From Candidatus Krumholzibacteriota bacterium (lineage in GTDB: Bacteria > Krumholzibacteriota > Krumholzibacteriia > JAJRXK01), in assembly GCA_029262065.1 (NCBI GenBank), contig JAJDAC010000017.1:124001-188000 (forward strand): a stretch of DNA of 64,000 bases, read 5' to 3'. A model generated the notes under the pieces. The model was not told where the DNA came from, did no database searches, and saw only the letters and a program-made list of their open reading frames with translations. Shown here one piece after another: positions 43,919-53,192 of the stretch. Position 1 is the first letter of the stretch; each line of letters opens with the position of its first letter. A program made the position numbers and the translations under genes.

Positions 43919-45327
43919 GAAGCACGGCGCGAAACTGGTTGATGGGATTGGCCGTGGTGACGTTCACGGCGATGGCCGTGTGGTCAGGTGCGCAGCAGCC
44001 GGCCACGGCCCGGCAATCCACCGCCGCGTTTCCTCACGTGGAACACGAGCACGTGTTTCCGGTCTGCACGGGCTGCCACGCCGGACTGACCGAGACCGGC
44101 GCCCCGACGTTCCCCGAACCAGAAATGTGCGCTCAATGTCATGACGGCGACAAGCGCGACCGCGTCGAATGGGCCTTGCCCCGCCCGCGACGATCCAACG
44201 TGAGATTCAACCATGTCGAGCACGCGGCCGAGGCCGAGTGCCGACAGTGCCACGTCAGCGGAGAAGGGCGCATGGGCGTGGCCATGGCCAACTCCGCCGC
44301 CTGTTTCGAGTGCCACGAGATCGCCCCTGACGACCACCTGGCCACCGGCACGCCGTGCGCCCTGTGTCACGACGCTCTGGCTTCCTCCCCCTCGTTGTCC
44401 TCCATGGACATCGCGGGCTTTCCCCAGCCACCCTCCCACTCCGAGCCAGAGTTCGCACTGGATCACGCCGGGCTGGCCGAAGCGTCCATGACGACCTGTG
44501 CTGTTTGCCACACCCGGGACTCCTGCACGGTCTGCCACCGCAACTCCGAGGGCCTCCGGCTGGTGGCCGGACTCCCCTCCGACCCGCGCGTGGCCGAGCT
44601 GACCGCCGGCAAGGTAGGGCACTATCCCGAACCACCCAGCCACGACGACCAGTGGATCCAGAAACACGGTCGTGCCGCGCTGCTGGACATCGACTCCTGC
44701 GCCAACTGTCATGTGCAATCGAGCTGTCGCACGTGTCACGCCGACGGCGAGGCGCGCGTGTTCGCCGAGCAACTTCCATCGCTGCGCGCCGGCGAGCGGG
44801 CCCTGATCGCGCGTCAGCCCGATGACCTGTTCCACCGCGCGAACTTCCGGATGGATCATGCCATCGAAGCGAGCCTCGAAGGCGATACGTGCGCGAGCTG
44901 CCATTCACCACAAACGTGCACGTCGTGCCACGACGGGATGGACTCGGCCAGCTTCCACGGCGCGAACTTCCTGGAGCGCCACGGCGCCGACGTATACGGG
45001 GCACGCTCGGAGTGCTCGACTTGCCATAGTGTTGAGGGCTTCTGCCGAGGCTGCCACCAGGACCTGAAGCTGGCCCAGACCTTCGGCACCGCAACGTTCC
45101 ACGACCGACAACCGCAATGGCTGCTCGCGCACGGGCAGGCCGCGCGGCAAGACCTGGTAAGTTGTGCTTCGTGTCACGCTCAGACCGACTGCACACGTTG
45201 CCATGCCGCCCGTGGCGGATGGTCGATCTCGCCGCATGGGCCTGGCTTCGACCCGCAGGCCATGGCGGACGCCAACCGCATCACTTGTCTCGTTTGCCAC
45301 CCCAGCGATCCCCTGGGCGGGTTCTGA
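43915..45327 (+). CDS. Exported 16-haem cytochrome c
   Basis: A 470-residue protein with a signal peptide (WLMGLAVVTFTAMAVWSGAQQ). The ATG at 43915 overlaps the porin stop as ATGA. I count 16 CXXCH motifs (for example CTGCH, CAQCH, CRQCH, CFECH, CALCH, CAVCH, CTVCH, CANCH, CRTCH, CASCH, CTSCH, CSTCH, CRGCH, CASCH, CTRCH, CLVCH). Many free His lie before them (FPHVEHEHVF, FNHVEHAAEAECRQCH) as potential distal ligands. Density is about one haem per 29 residues. It is the best candidate for the cytochrome passing through or sitting outside the barrel. Confidence 0.9.
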   Translation: MRSTARNWLMGLAVVTFTAMAVWSGAQQPATARQSTAAFPHVEHEHVFPVCTGCHAGLTETGAPTFPEPEMCAQCHDGDKRDRVEWALPRPRRSNVRFNHVEHAAEAECRQCHVSGEGRMGVAMANSAACFECHEIAPDDHLATGTPCALCHDALASSPSLSSMDIAGFPQPPSHSEPEFALDHAGLAEASMTTCAVCHTRDSCTVCHRNSEGLRLVAGLPSDPRVAELTAGKVGHYPEPPSHDDQWIQKHGRAALLDIDSCANCHVQSSCRTCHADGEARVFAEQLPSLRAGERALIARQPDDLFHRANFRMDHAIEASLEGDTCASCHSPQTCTSCHDGMDSASFHGANFLERHGADVYGARSECSTCHSVEGFCRGCHQDLKLAQTFGTATFHDRQPQWLLAHGQAARQDLVSCASCHAQTDCTRCHAARGGWSISPHGPGFDPQAMADANRITCLVCHPSDPLGGF

Positions 45328-45334
45328 GAAACCT

Positions 45335-45841
45335 TCAGTTCTGCGAGCCGGCCTTCAGTTTCCCGGCACGGGGATCGGATCGACTCGGCTCGACCATCGG
45401 ATCGGCAATGGAAGACCGTAGCGCGTCTCCAATGGGATCCGGCGTGCGATCGAATACCATCATGGCCTCGATTCCCCGTGGCGTCCGAAACCCGAATATC
45501 GAGACCATCTTTCCACTGAGTTGTTGCGGCGAAGGCAAGGCGTCGCGGGTTTCCATACCAGCAAACACCGTGTCGCGACCGAAGAACACCGGCGTGCGGC
45601 CAACGCGTAGTCCCTGCCGGGAACTGAAGCGTAGTGGGCCAGAAACCCGAACCGTAGGCTGGCCGGCCGTAGTGGGTCGACCGGGCGTACTCGGCTTCGC
45701 AATCACACCGCGTTCGGGGTCGGAGGCGCGTTGCAGGCGCACCGAACCGGCCGCCTCGGCGACGTCACCGGAAGTGACCAACCCCACCACCGCGACCGAT
45801 CCAATCGCCAAACGAACCAAGATCTTGCGGAACTCCATCAT
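45335..45841 (-). CDS. Small exported protein of unknown function
   Basis: A 168-residue protein with an N-terminal signal segment (RLAIGSVAVVGLVTSGDVAEA). The rest is Pro/Gly/Arg-rich without a family I know; it contains GRTPVFFGRDTVFAGME and a repeated RxPR style. It starts at ATG 45841 (or the next ATG, 45838), overlapping the stop of the PilY1-like gene by 4 bases, so the two are probably co-translated, which suggests a PilY1-associated role. It is convergent with the 16-haem gene, 7 bases apart. Confidence 0.7.
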   Translation of the reverse strand: MMEFRKILVRLAIGSVAVVGLVTSGDVAEAAGSVRLQRASDPERGVIAKPSTPGRPTTAGQPTVRVSGPLRFSSRQGLRVGRTPVFFGRDTVFAGMETRDALPSPQQLSGKMVSIFGFRTPRGIEAMMVFDRTPDPIGDALRSSIADPMVEPSRSDPRAGKLKAGSQN

Positions 45842-48543
45842 TGACCTCCCAGGCCCTCGATCTCAGGGAATTCTTCGCGCCAGTTGTTCACGATGACCCG
45901 GCGAGGTGAAGCGTTCATATCGAAGAACGAAATGCGTGCGTCGCTGGTCTGCACCGTCAACTCACCCTCTTCGAGATCGACCACCGGAGTCGAGGCAATG
46001 CCTTCTCCAACGCTGGTAACCCGATCACTGGTACCACCATCCATGGCCAGGCCGTCGTGGAACCGCATGTGATAGAGCCAGGAGTTTCCCCCGATTTCGC
46101 AAAGCAGACTCTCGGGTGAGAACGAGGTGAAATAGGCCACGCCCTCGATCACGCGGGCTGGCTCGACGACACGTTCACCCGGACTCTGTACCAGATCGAT
46201 GTACCAGCCGGGCTCGCTCTGGAGTTCGGAGGGTGAGCTGGTCTGGTCGACCAAAGACGACCGCGAAACGTACGACTGCGTCAGGTCGTCGATCACACAG
46301 TAGAAGCTCTGCATATCGGTGTTGGCCAGATCCGAGTTTTGCAGATAGCGCCCGGTACCGAAATACACCAGGGCATCGCCGATCGCGTTGATCGACACGG
46401 AGGGGCGCGCCTGGATCGGCTGACTGCCGGAAAACAATACGGTACCCGACCAATTGGCGGGATCCTGATCGCGGATGTCCCATCGCCAGAGATTTCCCGC
46501 CAGATCCCCCTGATAAAGGTAGTCGGCGTCGCCGTCCCAATCGTTGTCGTAGACCACTGCTTCCGAGGCCGCGTTTACATCACTGTGCAAGCTACCCACG
46601 GACGCGGTGAATTCCACAGCTCCGGTCACGGCATTCAACAACGCTACCGTGGCTTCGCCGCCTACATCGGGGCCACTGCCCACCCAGAGATAAGTGGCGT
46701 TCGTCTTGCGAACCATGGCGGGACGAGTGAACGAAGATCCAATCTCGGGTACGGACGTTTCCCAGAGCACGCCCGGCGAGTTCGGGTCGGTGACATCCAG
46801 GGCAAAGTAGGCGTCGCCACCGGTGCGGGTGCCGCCGACAAGCACCGTTCGCCACGTACCACCCACCTTGAACTCGAAGGCGGCCGGTGTCAGATCGACG
46901 AAAGCCTTGTGGCAGAACGCCGGGTCGGTCAGGTCGACCAACTTTCCCAACAACGATTCGGGAACGTAGCCCCAGCGTTCTTGGCCCGTAGACGCATCGA
47001 AGGCGTGCAGCATTCCATCGTTGCCGCCCACGTAGACTGTCTCCGGTCGCGAAGCGTGGAAGTACAGGTAGCTTTGGTAGCTCTCGTCGACGATGAACGC
47101 TCGCGGCGGGCCAACCACCAGGGGCGAGGAGTGGATCACGTCGCCCAGTTTCCAGCCGCCTCGGTCCCGCATGCCCGAGATTGCCTTGCCGCGCACGAAT
47201 TCAATGATGTCCAACGCGGCCTGTTCAGGGTCACCCTCGCCACTGGTGCCAAGACTTGTGACAAGAGCCGATGCCTGCGCATCGTTGAAGTCGACCAACA
47301 CCCCGCCCTGCGACGTAAATATGTTGCGACTGCTCTCCGACCGCGAAGCCAGCAAGGCACCTGCCTCCCAGACCGGCGAAGCACCCTGGGTGTACGGAAG
47401 GTTGTAGGCCTCGAGGTAGCCAGCCCACTGGCCAGGAATGTACTTGGCGCGGTACAAACGATCTTGCGACGCACCCTCATTGGAAACCACGGCGGCCGCA
47501 CCACCGGTGGTCACGCCGGCCAGGATCGCGGTCAGGGCCGAGCCGAGACTCTGCTGCAAAGTTGCAAGATTCCACGCCACCTCGTACGTTCCGCCACCGT
47601 TGGCGGCGGCCTCGGCCAGCAGCGGAATGTCGATTCCCATGCCGATGGTGAACGTGTTCACGAACTGATCGCCGTCCAGATCCGAACGCACATCGGTGTG
47701 CGCCAGGTAGTAGGCCACATCGTCCAGGTAGTCCGAGCAGTTGGCGCTGTTGGGCTCGAGAGCGCCGATGCTCGAACAATCCCCGGGCTCGTTTCCGTCG
47801 CCATCCTGATCACCGATGTAGCTGGGAACATCCAGATCCTGCGTGGGGAAACCGTCGGTGACCACGATGATGTAGCTGGGCTGGCAGGCCGCCTGTATGG
47901 GCGCGGAGCTGCCTGTCGTCTGGAAGTACGTGAGAGCGTCGACCATCGCCTCTGCGGTTGGCGTGAGTCCGCCGCCCGTCAGCGTATTCAGATCTGCAAT
48001 GAGTGTGGCGGGATCGGTGCCGATGTCGCTCACAACAATGCCACCCGTATCTCCGTTCAGGCGCATGAGTCCGAATCGCAACCCGGTGGAACTATTGATG
48101 ACCGATTCGATGGCTACCTTGCCCACTTCCATGCGCGTGACCTGGGGCAGGGCATCACGCTGCTCCTGCGTCGCGTGGTAGAAGATCCAGTTGAGGTAGT
48201 TGCCGAAGTAGCGGGCATTGTTGCCCGAATCGCTCTGAATGAGCGGCGCGAGCGGAGTCGACGGTAGATCGTCGTCGAAAGAGTTTGGCGAGTAGTCGCC
48301 ATCACTGCTCACCGTGAAGGTTTGCATGGAACCGAACGGGCCCGAGTAGGTGGCGTAGTTGTCGAAGTCCTCGTGGGTAATGGCCGAGCGCATCGACCCG
48401 GACGTGTCCAGGAGGAACAGCACATTCGCGGCCGAAACACCCTGTTGGATGGTGAGCGGGATCTCACACTGGGCATGGGCCGAATGGGCCGTGCAGGCGA
48501 CAACAACGAAAACGACGAACGAGAGAGAGCAACGGCGAATCAT
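45838..48543 (-). CDS. PilY1-like protein with vWA and propeller domains
   Basis: About 901 residues from ATG 48543 (GGAGGCGCT just upstream). A signal peptide ends at SAHAQ. A von Willebrand A domain starts at NVLFLLDTSGSM (MIDAS DxSxS) and runs to about 350; it includes DQDGDGNEPGDC. From about 480 to 840 is a PilY1-type C-terminal propeller: VYVGGNDGMLHAFDASTGQERWGYVPE and DNDWDGDADYLYQGDLAGNLWRWDI, the last with PilY1's Ca-loop and blade pattern. PilY1 proteins sit at type IV pilus tips and mediate adhesion. No type IV pilus assembly genes are in the window, so partners must lie elsewhere or it acts in adhesion with the fimbrial cluster. Confidence 0.87.
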   Translation of the reverse strand: MIRRCSLSFVVFVVVACTAHSAHAQCEIPLTIQQGVSAANVLFLLDTSGSMRSAITHEDFDNYATYSGPFGSMQTFTVSSDGDYSPNSFDDDLPSTPLAPLIQSDSGNNARYFGNYLNWIFYHATQEQRDALPQVTRMEVGKVAIESVINSSTGLRFGLMRLNGDTGGIVVSDIGTDPATLIADLNTLTGGGLTPTAEAMVDALTYFQTTGSSAPIQAACQPSYIIVVTDGFPTQDLDVPSYIGDQDGDGNEPGDCSSIGALEPNSANCSDYLDDVAYYLAHTDVRSDLDGDQFVNTFTIGMGIDIPLLAEAAANGGGTYEVAWNLATLQQSLGSALTAILAGVTTGGAAAVVSNEGASQDRLYRAKYIPGQWAGYLEAYNLPYTQGASPVWEAGALLASRSESSRNIFTSQGGVLVDFNDAQASALVTSLGTSGEGDPEQAALDIIEFVRGKAISGMRDRGGWKLGDVIHSSPLVVGPPRAFIVDESYQSYLYFHASRPETVYVGGNDGMLHAFDASTGQERWGYVPESLLGKLVDLTDPAFCHKAFVDLTPAAFEFKVGGTWRTVLVGGTRTGGDAYFALDVTDPNSPGVLWETSVPEIGSSFTRPAMVRKTNATYLWVGSGPDVGGEATVALLNAVTGAVEFTASVGSLHSDVNAASEAVVYDNDWDGDADYLYQGDLAGNLWRWDIRDQDPANWSGTVLFSGSQPIQARPSVSINAIGDALVYFGTGRYLQNSDLANTDMQSFYCVIDDLTQSYVSRSSLVDQTSSPSELQSEPGWYIDLVQSPGERVVEPARVIEGVAYFTSFSPESLLCEIGGNSWLYHMRFHDGLAMDGGTSDRVTSVGEGIASTPVVDLEEGELTVQTSDARISFFDMNASPRRVIVNNWREEFPEIEGLGGQ

Positions 48544-48727
48544 AGCGCCTCCGAAAACCGTCGATCGACGGGTAACCCGGAGCCTGCGAGCCCCGAGAAG
48601 ATAGGACCGGGATCCAATACCCGGGCAAGAACTGCACCACGAAGCCAGGTATGGCGCCAATTGGGCATAGGGGAATCAACGAGGAAACAACGGGACATCA
48701 CGAGAAACAACGATCAATCACTCGCCG

Positions 48728-51268
48728 CTATTCGCCCCGCAGCAAACGAACTACCAAGCGACCAGGTGCGTCCTTCAGTCCTATATCCACCGGTCCACTG
48801 TCCTCAATCGCAAGTCCGTGACGCACGAGGTATTGAGGATCCAGCTCGACGTCGTAGGAACCCGGCGGCACCGAGAGAAGGTAGAACTCGCCGTCGTGGA
48901 ACGTTCGCACCGAGAATGAGCGATCGCTGTCGCGGTCAACCAGACGAAGCGAAACGCCACCGAGCGCCGCACCATTTGTAAGTTCGACTCGCCCCTCCAC
49001 TTCCCGCCCTTCCAGCACCGGCAGATCAAGATCACCGTATCCGTTGGGCGGGACTTCGATGGCCGCCACTTCGAAGTCGGGCACCAGCATGGGATTCTCG
49101 AGCGAAGATGGGTCGATCTCCACGCGCGTTTCGATGAATGGCGTGAGGTTCCAGACCGAGAATTGACCCAACTCATCTGTACTGGCCACCTGACCGCCTA
49201 CGAACAGTCGTGCGCGAGGCACCGGAAGCTCATCTCGATCGCGTCGACCATTGGCATTGGCATCGACGTACAGCGTGCCACGCACACCGCCACGCCCCAG
49301 GGAACGAAACGGATGGGCTTCGATCTGGCCGGCAAGGCCATTCCACCGCAGTGAGCCTTCGCCGGTGGTGTACGAGTCGTAGGTTCCGTTGGTCGCGCGC
49401 GTAACGCTCGCGGTGGAATGCACGCTGGCGGCGGTATTGGAAACGGCGACCGTGAACGAGGGACGCTCGTCGGTCCGATACCACAAGGCTCCCACTTCGA
49501 TTCGAGCCGTGCGCGCGAAGGTGCGTCCCACGCTCATACCGGCCAAGTCGCGTGAGCCCACGCCGGTATCGATCTGACCGAACGACCGAACGAACAACTG
49601 CCTCAACGGGCCGAAGCCCTTGCCCAGCACGAGGTTGGCATTGAACTCCAAGGACGACGAGCGAGATTCAAACGCGCCCGCGCGAAACCACTGCTCGCGA
49701 AGGGTCAGCGTACTGCGAACTCCACCGATCCGGGAGGTGACACTTAGCGTTGAAGTGGTCGTGTCGCCAAGGCGGCTACCCAGATTCGAGCCGCTGGCTT
49801 GCACAAATAGTGACCGACGGCTCGGCCAGGGGCGCCAGAACACTGAACCCCGCAACAGGCTGGATTCGCCGGTGCGAGTCAAAATTGGCTGGGTTGCCGA
49901 ACGGTCATACCACTGACCGTCCCACGAAGTGCGGAGGTTGGAGCTGGGCTCGAACCCCAGGCGCAAACCCTGCAATGCATTCAGGATCGACTCGTAGCGA
50001 ACCGTCCAGGACGAACCCAAACTCCCGGCGACCGTTGCATACGGATGCACCAGGTCTCCCTCGGCGCCGCGAAAGAACGCGTCGGTCCCGCCGCGCACCG
50101 TCCAGTTGGAGTTCAGTCCGTATCGCAGATCCAGATTCATCGTCCCCTGACAGTCATCGTCGGGGCAGTCGCCCGCGCTGGCGCCGTATTCCAGCGCCTC
50201 AGCCGGAATGCGATCGAACCCGACTCTCATGGCGTCTTCGAAAATGCGCACTTCCCCGTGCGGTCCATAGGCGCGTACCTCTACCGCGTTGGATCCGTAG
50301 TCCAGCGGCACTTCAAATTCGTAGTAACCCCGCGCGTCGGTGCGCCCGTACGCGACGATCTGTCCGTACGCATGCACCTCGACCTCCCAATCGGGAGCCA
50401 GCGTGCCTCGTATTCGTCGCTGGCCGAAATCCAACGGCCGAACGTAGGGAGAATTGGTCATGGCCACGCCGCGCGTCGACCGGGGGCGCGGCGAAGTGGT
50501 AGTGGCACGCCCCAGCTGAACCTGCTTCAACCATGGGTCCTCGGGCCACACACCCAACCAGGTACCGTCGAGACTCGATGAAGACCCACCGAACTGATGA
50601 CGCGCGTGAAGGTCGAGTCCGCCGCCCAGAACGTTGCCACCCAGGCTCAACGAGCCCGACGTGGCGCCTTCTTGACTCAGGTTGGGAACCGATAGGGACC
50701 AATCGACGGTGGCGCCGCGCCACCACGATCGGCGCACATCGAACGTGAGGTCGGCGGGTGCCGCAGCGCCGGACACGAGCGACCGGCGTTGGAACTGGCG
50801 CGCCAGGCGCCTTCCCACTGGTAGTTCGTCCACCGGGTCGAAAACCGCGGTCAGGTCCGCGAAGCTGACGTGGATCGGCACTCCGATCAACTCGGCCAAC
50901 AACTCGGCTTCCACGAACAACTGCCCGGCGTCGACGAGCTGCCACGGCGCGTCCAACACGCGCGGTAGTTCGTTTATCCACGCCGTCCGGGCCGTGGCGT
51001 CGAGCCGAAGCGAGAATTCCCGTGCATCATCGGTCGCCAGCAGAACGCCCGTGGTATCAACCTGGGATTGGATTTCGAGTAGATCAAAGGTAGGCGCGAC
51101 CGGAAGCAGCATGTGCATGCCGTCGTGGTACCCCATCACGGTGGTTCGCGCCAACTGTCCGGCGCGGACCTCCACCAACAGCTCCTCGAACATCGGAGGC
51201 TCGGCTGCGGTCACCGTCGCCAGCCCGGTCGCACTGATGACCAACCCCAGAACGAGAAGCCGTATCAC
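48728..51268 (-). CDS. Outer-membrane usher-like protein (fimbrial assembly)
   Basis: An 846-residue protein with a signal peptide. The N-terminal 200 residues lack the FimD NTD signature but include a beta-rich region. A central barrel (about 200-640: VDWSLSVPNLSQEGATSGSLSLGG) is followed by a C-terminal Ig-like part with GLAGQIEAHPFRSLGRGGVRGTLYVDANANGRRD and VPRARLFVGGQVASTDELGQFSVWNL. PYVRPLDFGQRRIRG plus the plug-like GYYEFEVPLDYGSNAVEVRAYGP are typical of usher families of the CS1/archaic type, which pass subunits through the outer membrane. It precedes the chaperone and two DUF4402 subunit genes on the same strand in reverse order of transcription. Confidence 0.8.
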   Translation of the reverse strand: MIRLLVLGLVISATGLATVTAAEPPMFEELLVEVRAGQLARTTVMGYHDGMHMLLPVAPTFDLLEIQSQVDTTGVLLATDDAREFSLRLDATARTAWINELPRVLDAPWQLVDAGQLFVEAELLAELIGVPIHVSFADLTAVFDPVDELPVGRRLARQFQRRSLVSGAAAPADLTFDVRRSWWRGATVDWSLSVPNLSQEGATSGSLSLGGNVLGGGLDLHARHQFGGSSSSLDGTWLGVWPEDPWLKQVQLGRATTTSPRPRSTRGVAMTNSPYVRPLDFGQRRIRGTLAPDWEVEVHAYGQIVAYGRTDARGYYEFEVPLDYGSNAVEVRAYGPHGEVRIFEDAMRVGFDRIPAEALEYGASAGDCPDDDCQGTMNLDLRYGLNSNWTVRGGTDAFFRGAEGDLVHPYATVAGSLGSSWTVRYESILNALQGLRLGFEPSSNLRTSWDGQWYDRSATQPILTRTGESSLLRGSVFWRPWPSRRSLFVQASGSNLGSRLGDTTTSTLSVTSRIGGVRSTLTLREQWFRAGAFESRSSSLEFNANLVLGKGFGPLRQLFVRSFGQIDTGVGSRDLAGMSVGRTFARTARIEVGALWYRTDERPSFTVAVSNTAASVHSTASVTRATNGTYDSYTTGEGSLRWNGLAGQIEAHPFRSLGRGGVRGTLYVDANANGRRDRDELPVPRARLFVGGQVASTDELGQFSVWNLTPFIETRVEIDPSSLENPMLVPDFEVAAIEVPPNGYGDLDLPVLEGREVEGRVELTNGAALGGVSLRLVDRDSDRSFSVRTFHDGEFYLLSVPPGSYDVELDPQYLVRHGLAIEDSGPVDIGLKDAPGRLVVRLLRGE

Positions 51269-51277
51269 GATGCCCGC

Positions 51278-52141
51278 CTACCGCGCGCCGGTTGCCGGTA
51301 CGACAAACTCGGCCGTACGAACAACCGGCTCATAGCGAAGCACCATGTCGGCGGGAAGGTCGCTGCGATCGGTTACCAGACGTGCAGTCAGATAGTATTT
51401 CCCCGGCACCATGCGGCCGTCCGCTTTCCAATCCAGCGATACGACTCGTTGGTGCTCGTAGTACACAGCCAGGTAGCGATCCCAGGACTGCACGAGTTCG
51501 CCGGCTTCATCGGTAAGCTCCAGATCCATCCGGCCGAGATAGGCCGCCGTTCCCATTCGACTGAGTCCCATTCTACAGAACAATCCGCCTCGATGGTCGA
51601 CACCGGCCTCCAGGCTGTTCATTCGCACGCCCGTGGCTACGGTTCCCTTGCGGTAGTACAGCGCCGTGATCGTTCGCGTGGCCACGGTCAATGCGGTCTG
51701 CACGCCACCACTGGCGCCGACCGGCGTGGCCGGAGCCACTTCCTGCGACTGCACTACAATGCGGCTCCAGTACTCGCCGTCTTCCAATCCGGGCGGCGGT
51801 TGGGCCAACAAGCGAATGGCTTGACGCCCGCCGGGTTCGATCTCGACCCTGCGCGGAAGCGCTTTGATCCACTGGGCGGCCGACCGCGCCTGGGGGCCTG
51901 GATTCTCGATCAGGGCAACACGCATCTCTCCCGCGGCGTTGGCCGTGGGATACCCGAAGATCAGGTCCACGCTGGCTTCGACCGCGGTCTCGGAGGGGTT
52001 GTGGATATAGAACACGGCCGAGCGTGTGCGGTGGTTCAGAAACACTGCGTGCGGCGCGATCATGATCGCGCGCGCGACCGTGGAACCGCCCAAGCTGGTC
52101 AGCGAAGCAAGCAACAAGACAACGGCGATGCGGCGTAACAT
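51278..52141 (-). CDS. Periplasmic fimbrial chaperone-like protein
   Basis: A 287-residue exported protein. After a signal peptide (AVVLLLASLTSLGGSTVARA), the sequence IMIAPHAVFLNHRTRSAVFYIHNPSETAVEASVDL is the opening strand pair of pilus chaperone Ig domains (…P…V.L…R…..V.N…). IEPGGRQAIRLLAQPPPGLEDGEYWSRIVVQS resembles the G1-F1 hairpin region of chaperones, which donates a strand to subunits. A second Ig-like domain follows. It lies between the usher and the subunit genes on the same strand, consistent with chaperone-usher assembly. Confidence 0.8.
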   Translation of the reverse strand: MLRRIAVVLLLASLTSLGGSTVARAIMIAPHAVFLNHRTRSAVFYIHNPSETAVEASVDLIFGYPTANAAGEMRVALIENPGPQARSAAQWIKALPRRVEIEPGGRQAIRLLAQPPPGLEDGEYWSRIVVQSQEVAPATPVGASGGVQTALTVATRTITALYYRKGTVATGVRMNSLEAGVDHRGGLFCRMGLSRMGTAAYLGRMDLELTDEAGELVQSWDRYLAVYYEHQRVVSLDWKADGRMVPGKYYLTARLVTDRSDLPADMVLRYEPVVRTAEFVVPATGAR

Positions 52142-52172
52142 GTCCCCCCCGGGTGTGTCGTCGCGAGTGAAG

Positions 52173-52685
52173 TCAGTTTCCGGTGTACGATACGTCGAGT
52201 ACGATCTGGTTCTTGTAGCCGCCAGGATTCTGGCCCACCGTGGGTTTCACCTCGGCTCCCAACCACACGAACATGAACCCCCAGAAGGGATGCAGACGTG
52301 CCGTGGTACCAGCTTGCGGGTCGAAGGCGGAAGCGGCATTCACGAAATTGAACGTGTAGTATCCTGCCTGCGTTGGGTAACACACAGGCAGCGCGGACGA
52401 CGCTCCGTCGTCTAGATCTCCCGGGAGCGAAATGAAACTCAGGTCCACCTCGGCCCCGGGCATGCCGATGAGAAACCACCGACCTGCGTTGGCGTCGCGG
52501 TAGTCCACCGAGTTCGGAACGCCGGGAAGCACGTCGCCAAACCGCAGCTGTCGCGTCCCGAAAACCCGCAACGGCGGCACACGTTTCCCGGGGACGCCAG
52601 CAACCAACGTATCGCCGGCCACAGCGTTCCCCGGAAAAAGCACGCAGGCCACGAGGGCCCACCCAATGAAGACCCGGCGGAGCAA
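52173..52685 (-). CDS. Fimbrial subunit-like protein, DUF4402 family
   Basis: A 170-residue exported protein with a signal ending at NAVAG. It has the DUF4402 core: TRQLRFGDVLPGVPNSVDYRDANAGRWFLIGM, a middle block, then PFWGFMFVWLGAEVKPTVGQNPGGYKNQIVLDVSYTGN. DUF4402 proteins are beta-sandwich surface subunits. It parallels the neighbour at 52686 (LRQLDFGDILPG ... GTAIMDVVYTGL) but the two are diverged, so one may be major and the other minor. It follows that gene with no gap. Confidence 0.8.
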   Translation of the reverse strand: MLRRVFIGWALVACVLFPGNAVAGDTLVAGVPGKRVPPLRVFGTRQLRFGDVLPGVPNSVDYRDANAGRWFLIGMPGAEVDLSFISLPGDLDDGASSALPVCYPTQAGYYTFNFVNAASAFDPQAGTTARLHPFWGFMFVWLGAEVKPTVGQNPGGYKNQIVLDVSYTGN

Positions 52686-53192
52686 CTACAGCCCCGTGTA
52701 GACCACGTCCATGATGGCCGTACCCGTGTAGACACCGGCCGGCTGCGTGGGCGAAGGAGCCACGGTTCCGCCCAACCATATGAACAGCTCGCCGGTTGCA
52801 CCGTGGAGGTTCTGGGTCAGGCCTGCGCTGGGATCGAAGGGCGTGGCCACGCCAACGACGTCGGACTGATTGTGCCCAGCATCGGTGGCGTTGAACGAGA
52901 TCGGAACCGAGTCCAGACCCAGCACCAAACCCGCCGGCAGCGTGAAGGTAATGGCGACTTCCCGGCTGGCGGCACCATCGACGCGCCACTTGCCCGAGTT
53001 GGCGTCGTTGAAGGGAACGCTCTTGTTGATGCCCGGAAGTATGTCACCAAAGTCCAGCTGACGCAGGTCGTTGGTCACGCTGATGGGAGTGAGAACGTTG
53101 GCCGTGGCCGTAACGTTTCCACTGATGGCGAATACGGCCGAAGCCGTTCCCATGATGGCCACCAGGGCCAGCAATGCGAAGATCTTGCGCAT
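52686..53192 (-). CDS. Fimbrial subunit-like protein, DUF4402 family
   Basis: A 168-residue exported protein starting at MRKIF (ATG 53192, GGAGTTTGAC upstream). The signal peptide ends at ASAVFA. The mature protein begins ISGNVTATANVLTPISVTNDLRQLDFGDILPG and ends with VYTGTAIMDVVYTGL, the conserved DUF4402 pattern. It is the first gene of the fimbrial cluster and the likeliest main shaft subunit, by order and by its canonical sequence. Confidence 0.85.
   Translation of the reverse strand: MRKIFALLALVAIMGTASAVFAISGNVTATANVLTPISVTNDLRQLDFGDILPGINKSVPFNDANSGKWRVDGAASREVAITFTLPAGLVLGLDSVPISFNATDAGHNQSDVVGVATPFDPSAGLTQNLHGATGELFIWLGGTVAPSPTQPAGVYTGTAIMDVVYTGL

Noticed and set aside
46339-48267. 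Open frame of 642 codons on the plus strand opposite the PilY1-like gene
   Set aside because: It is a GC-skew shadow: Arg/Gly/His-rich, with no recognisable domain, directly opposite a gene with clear vWA and PilY1 motifs.
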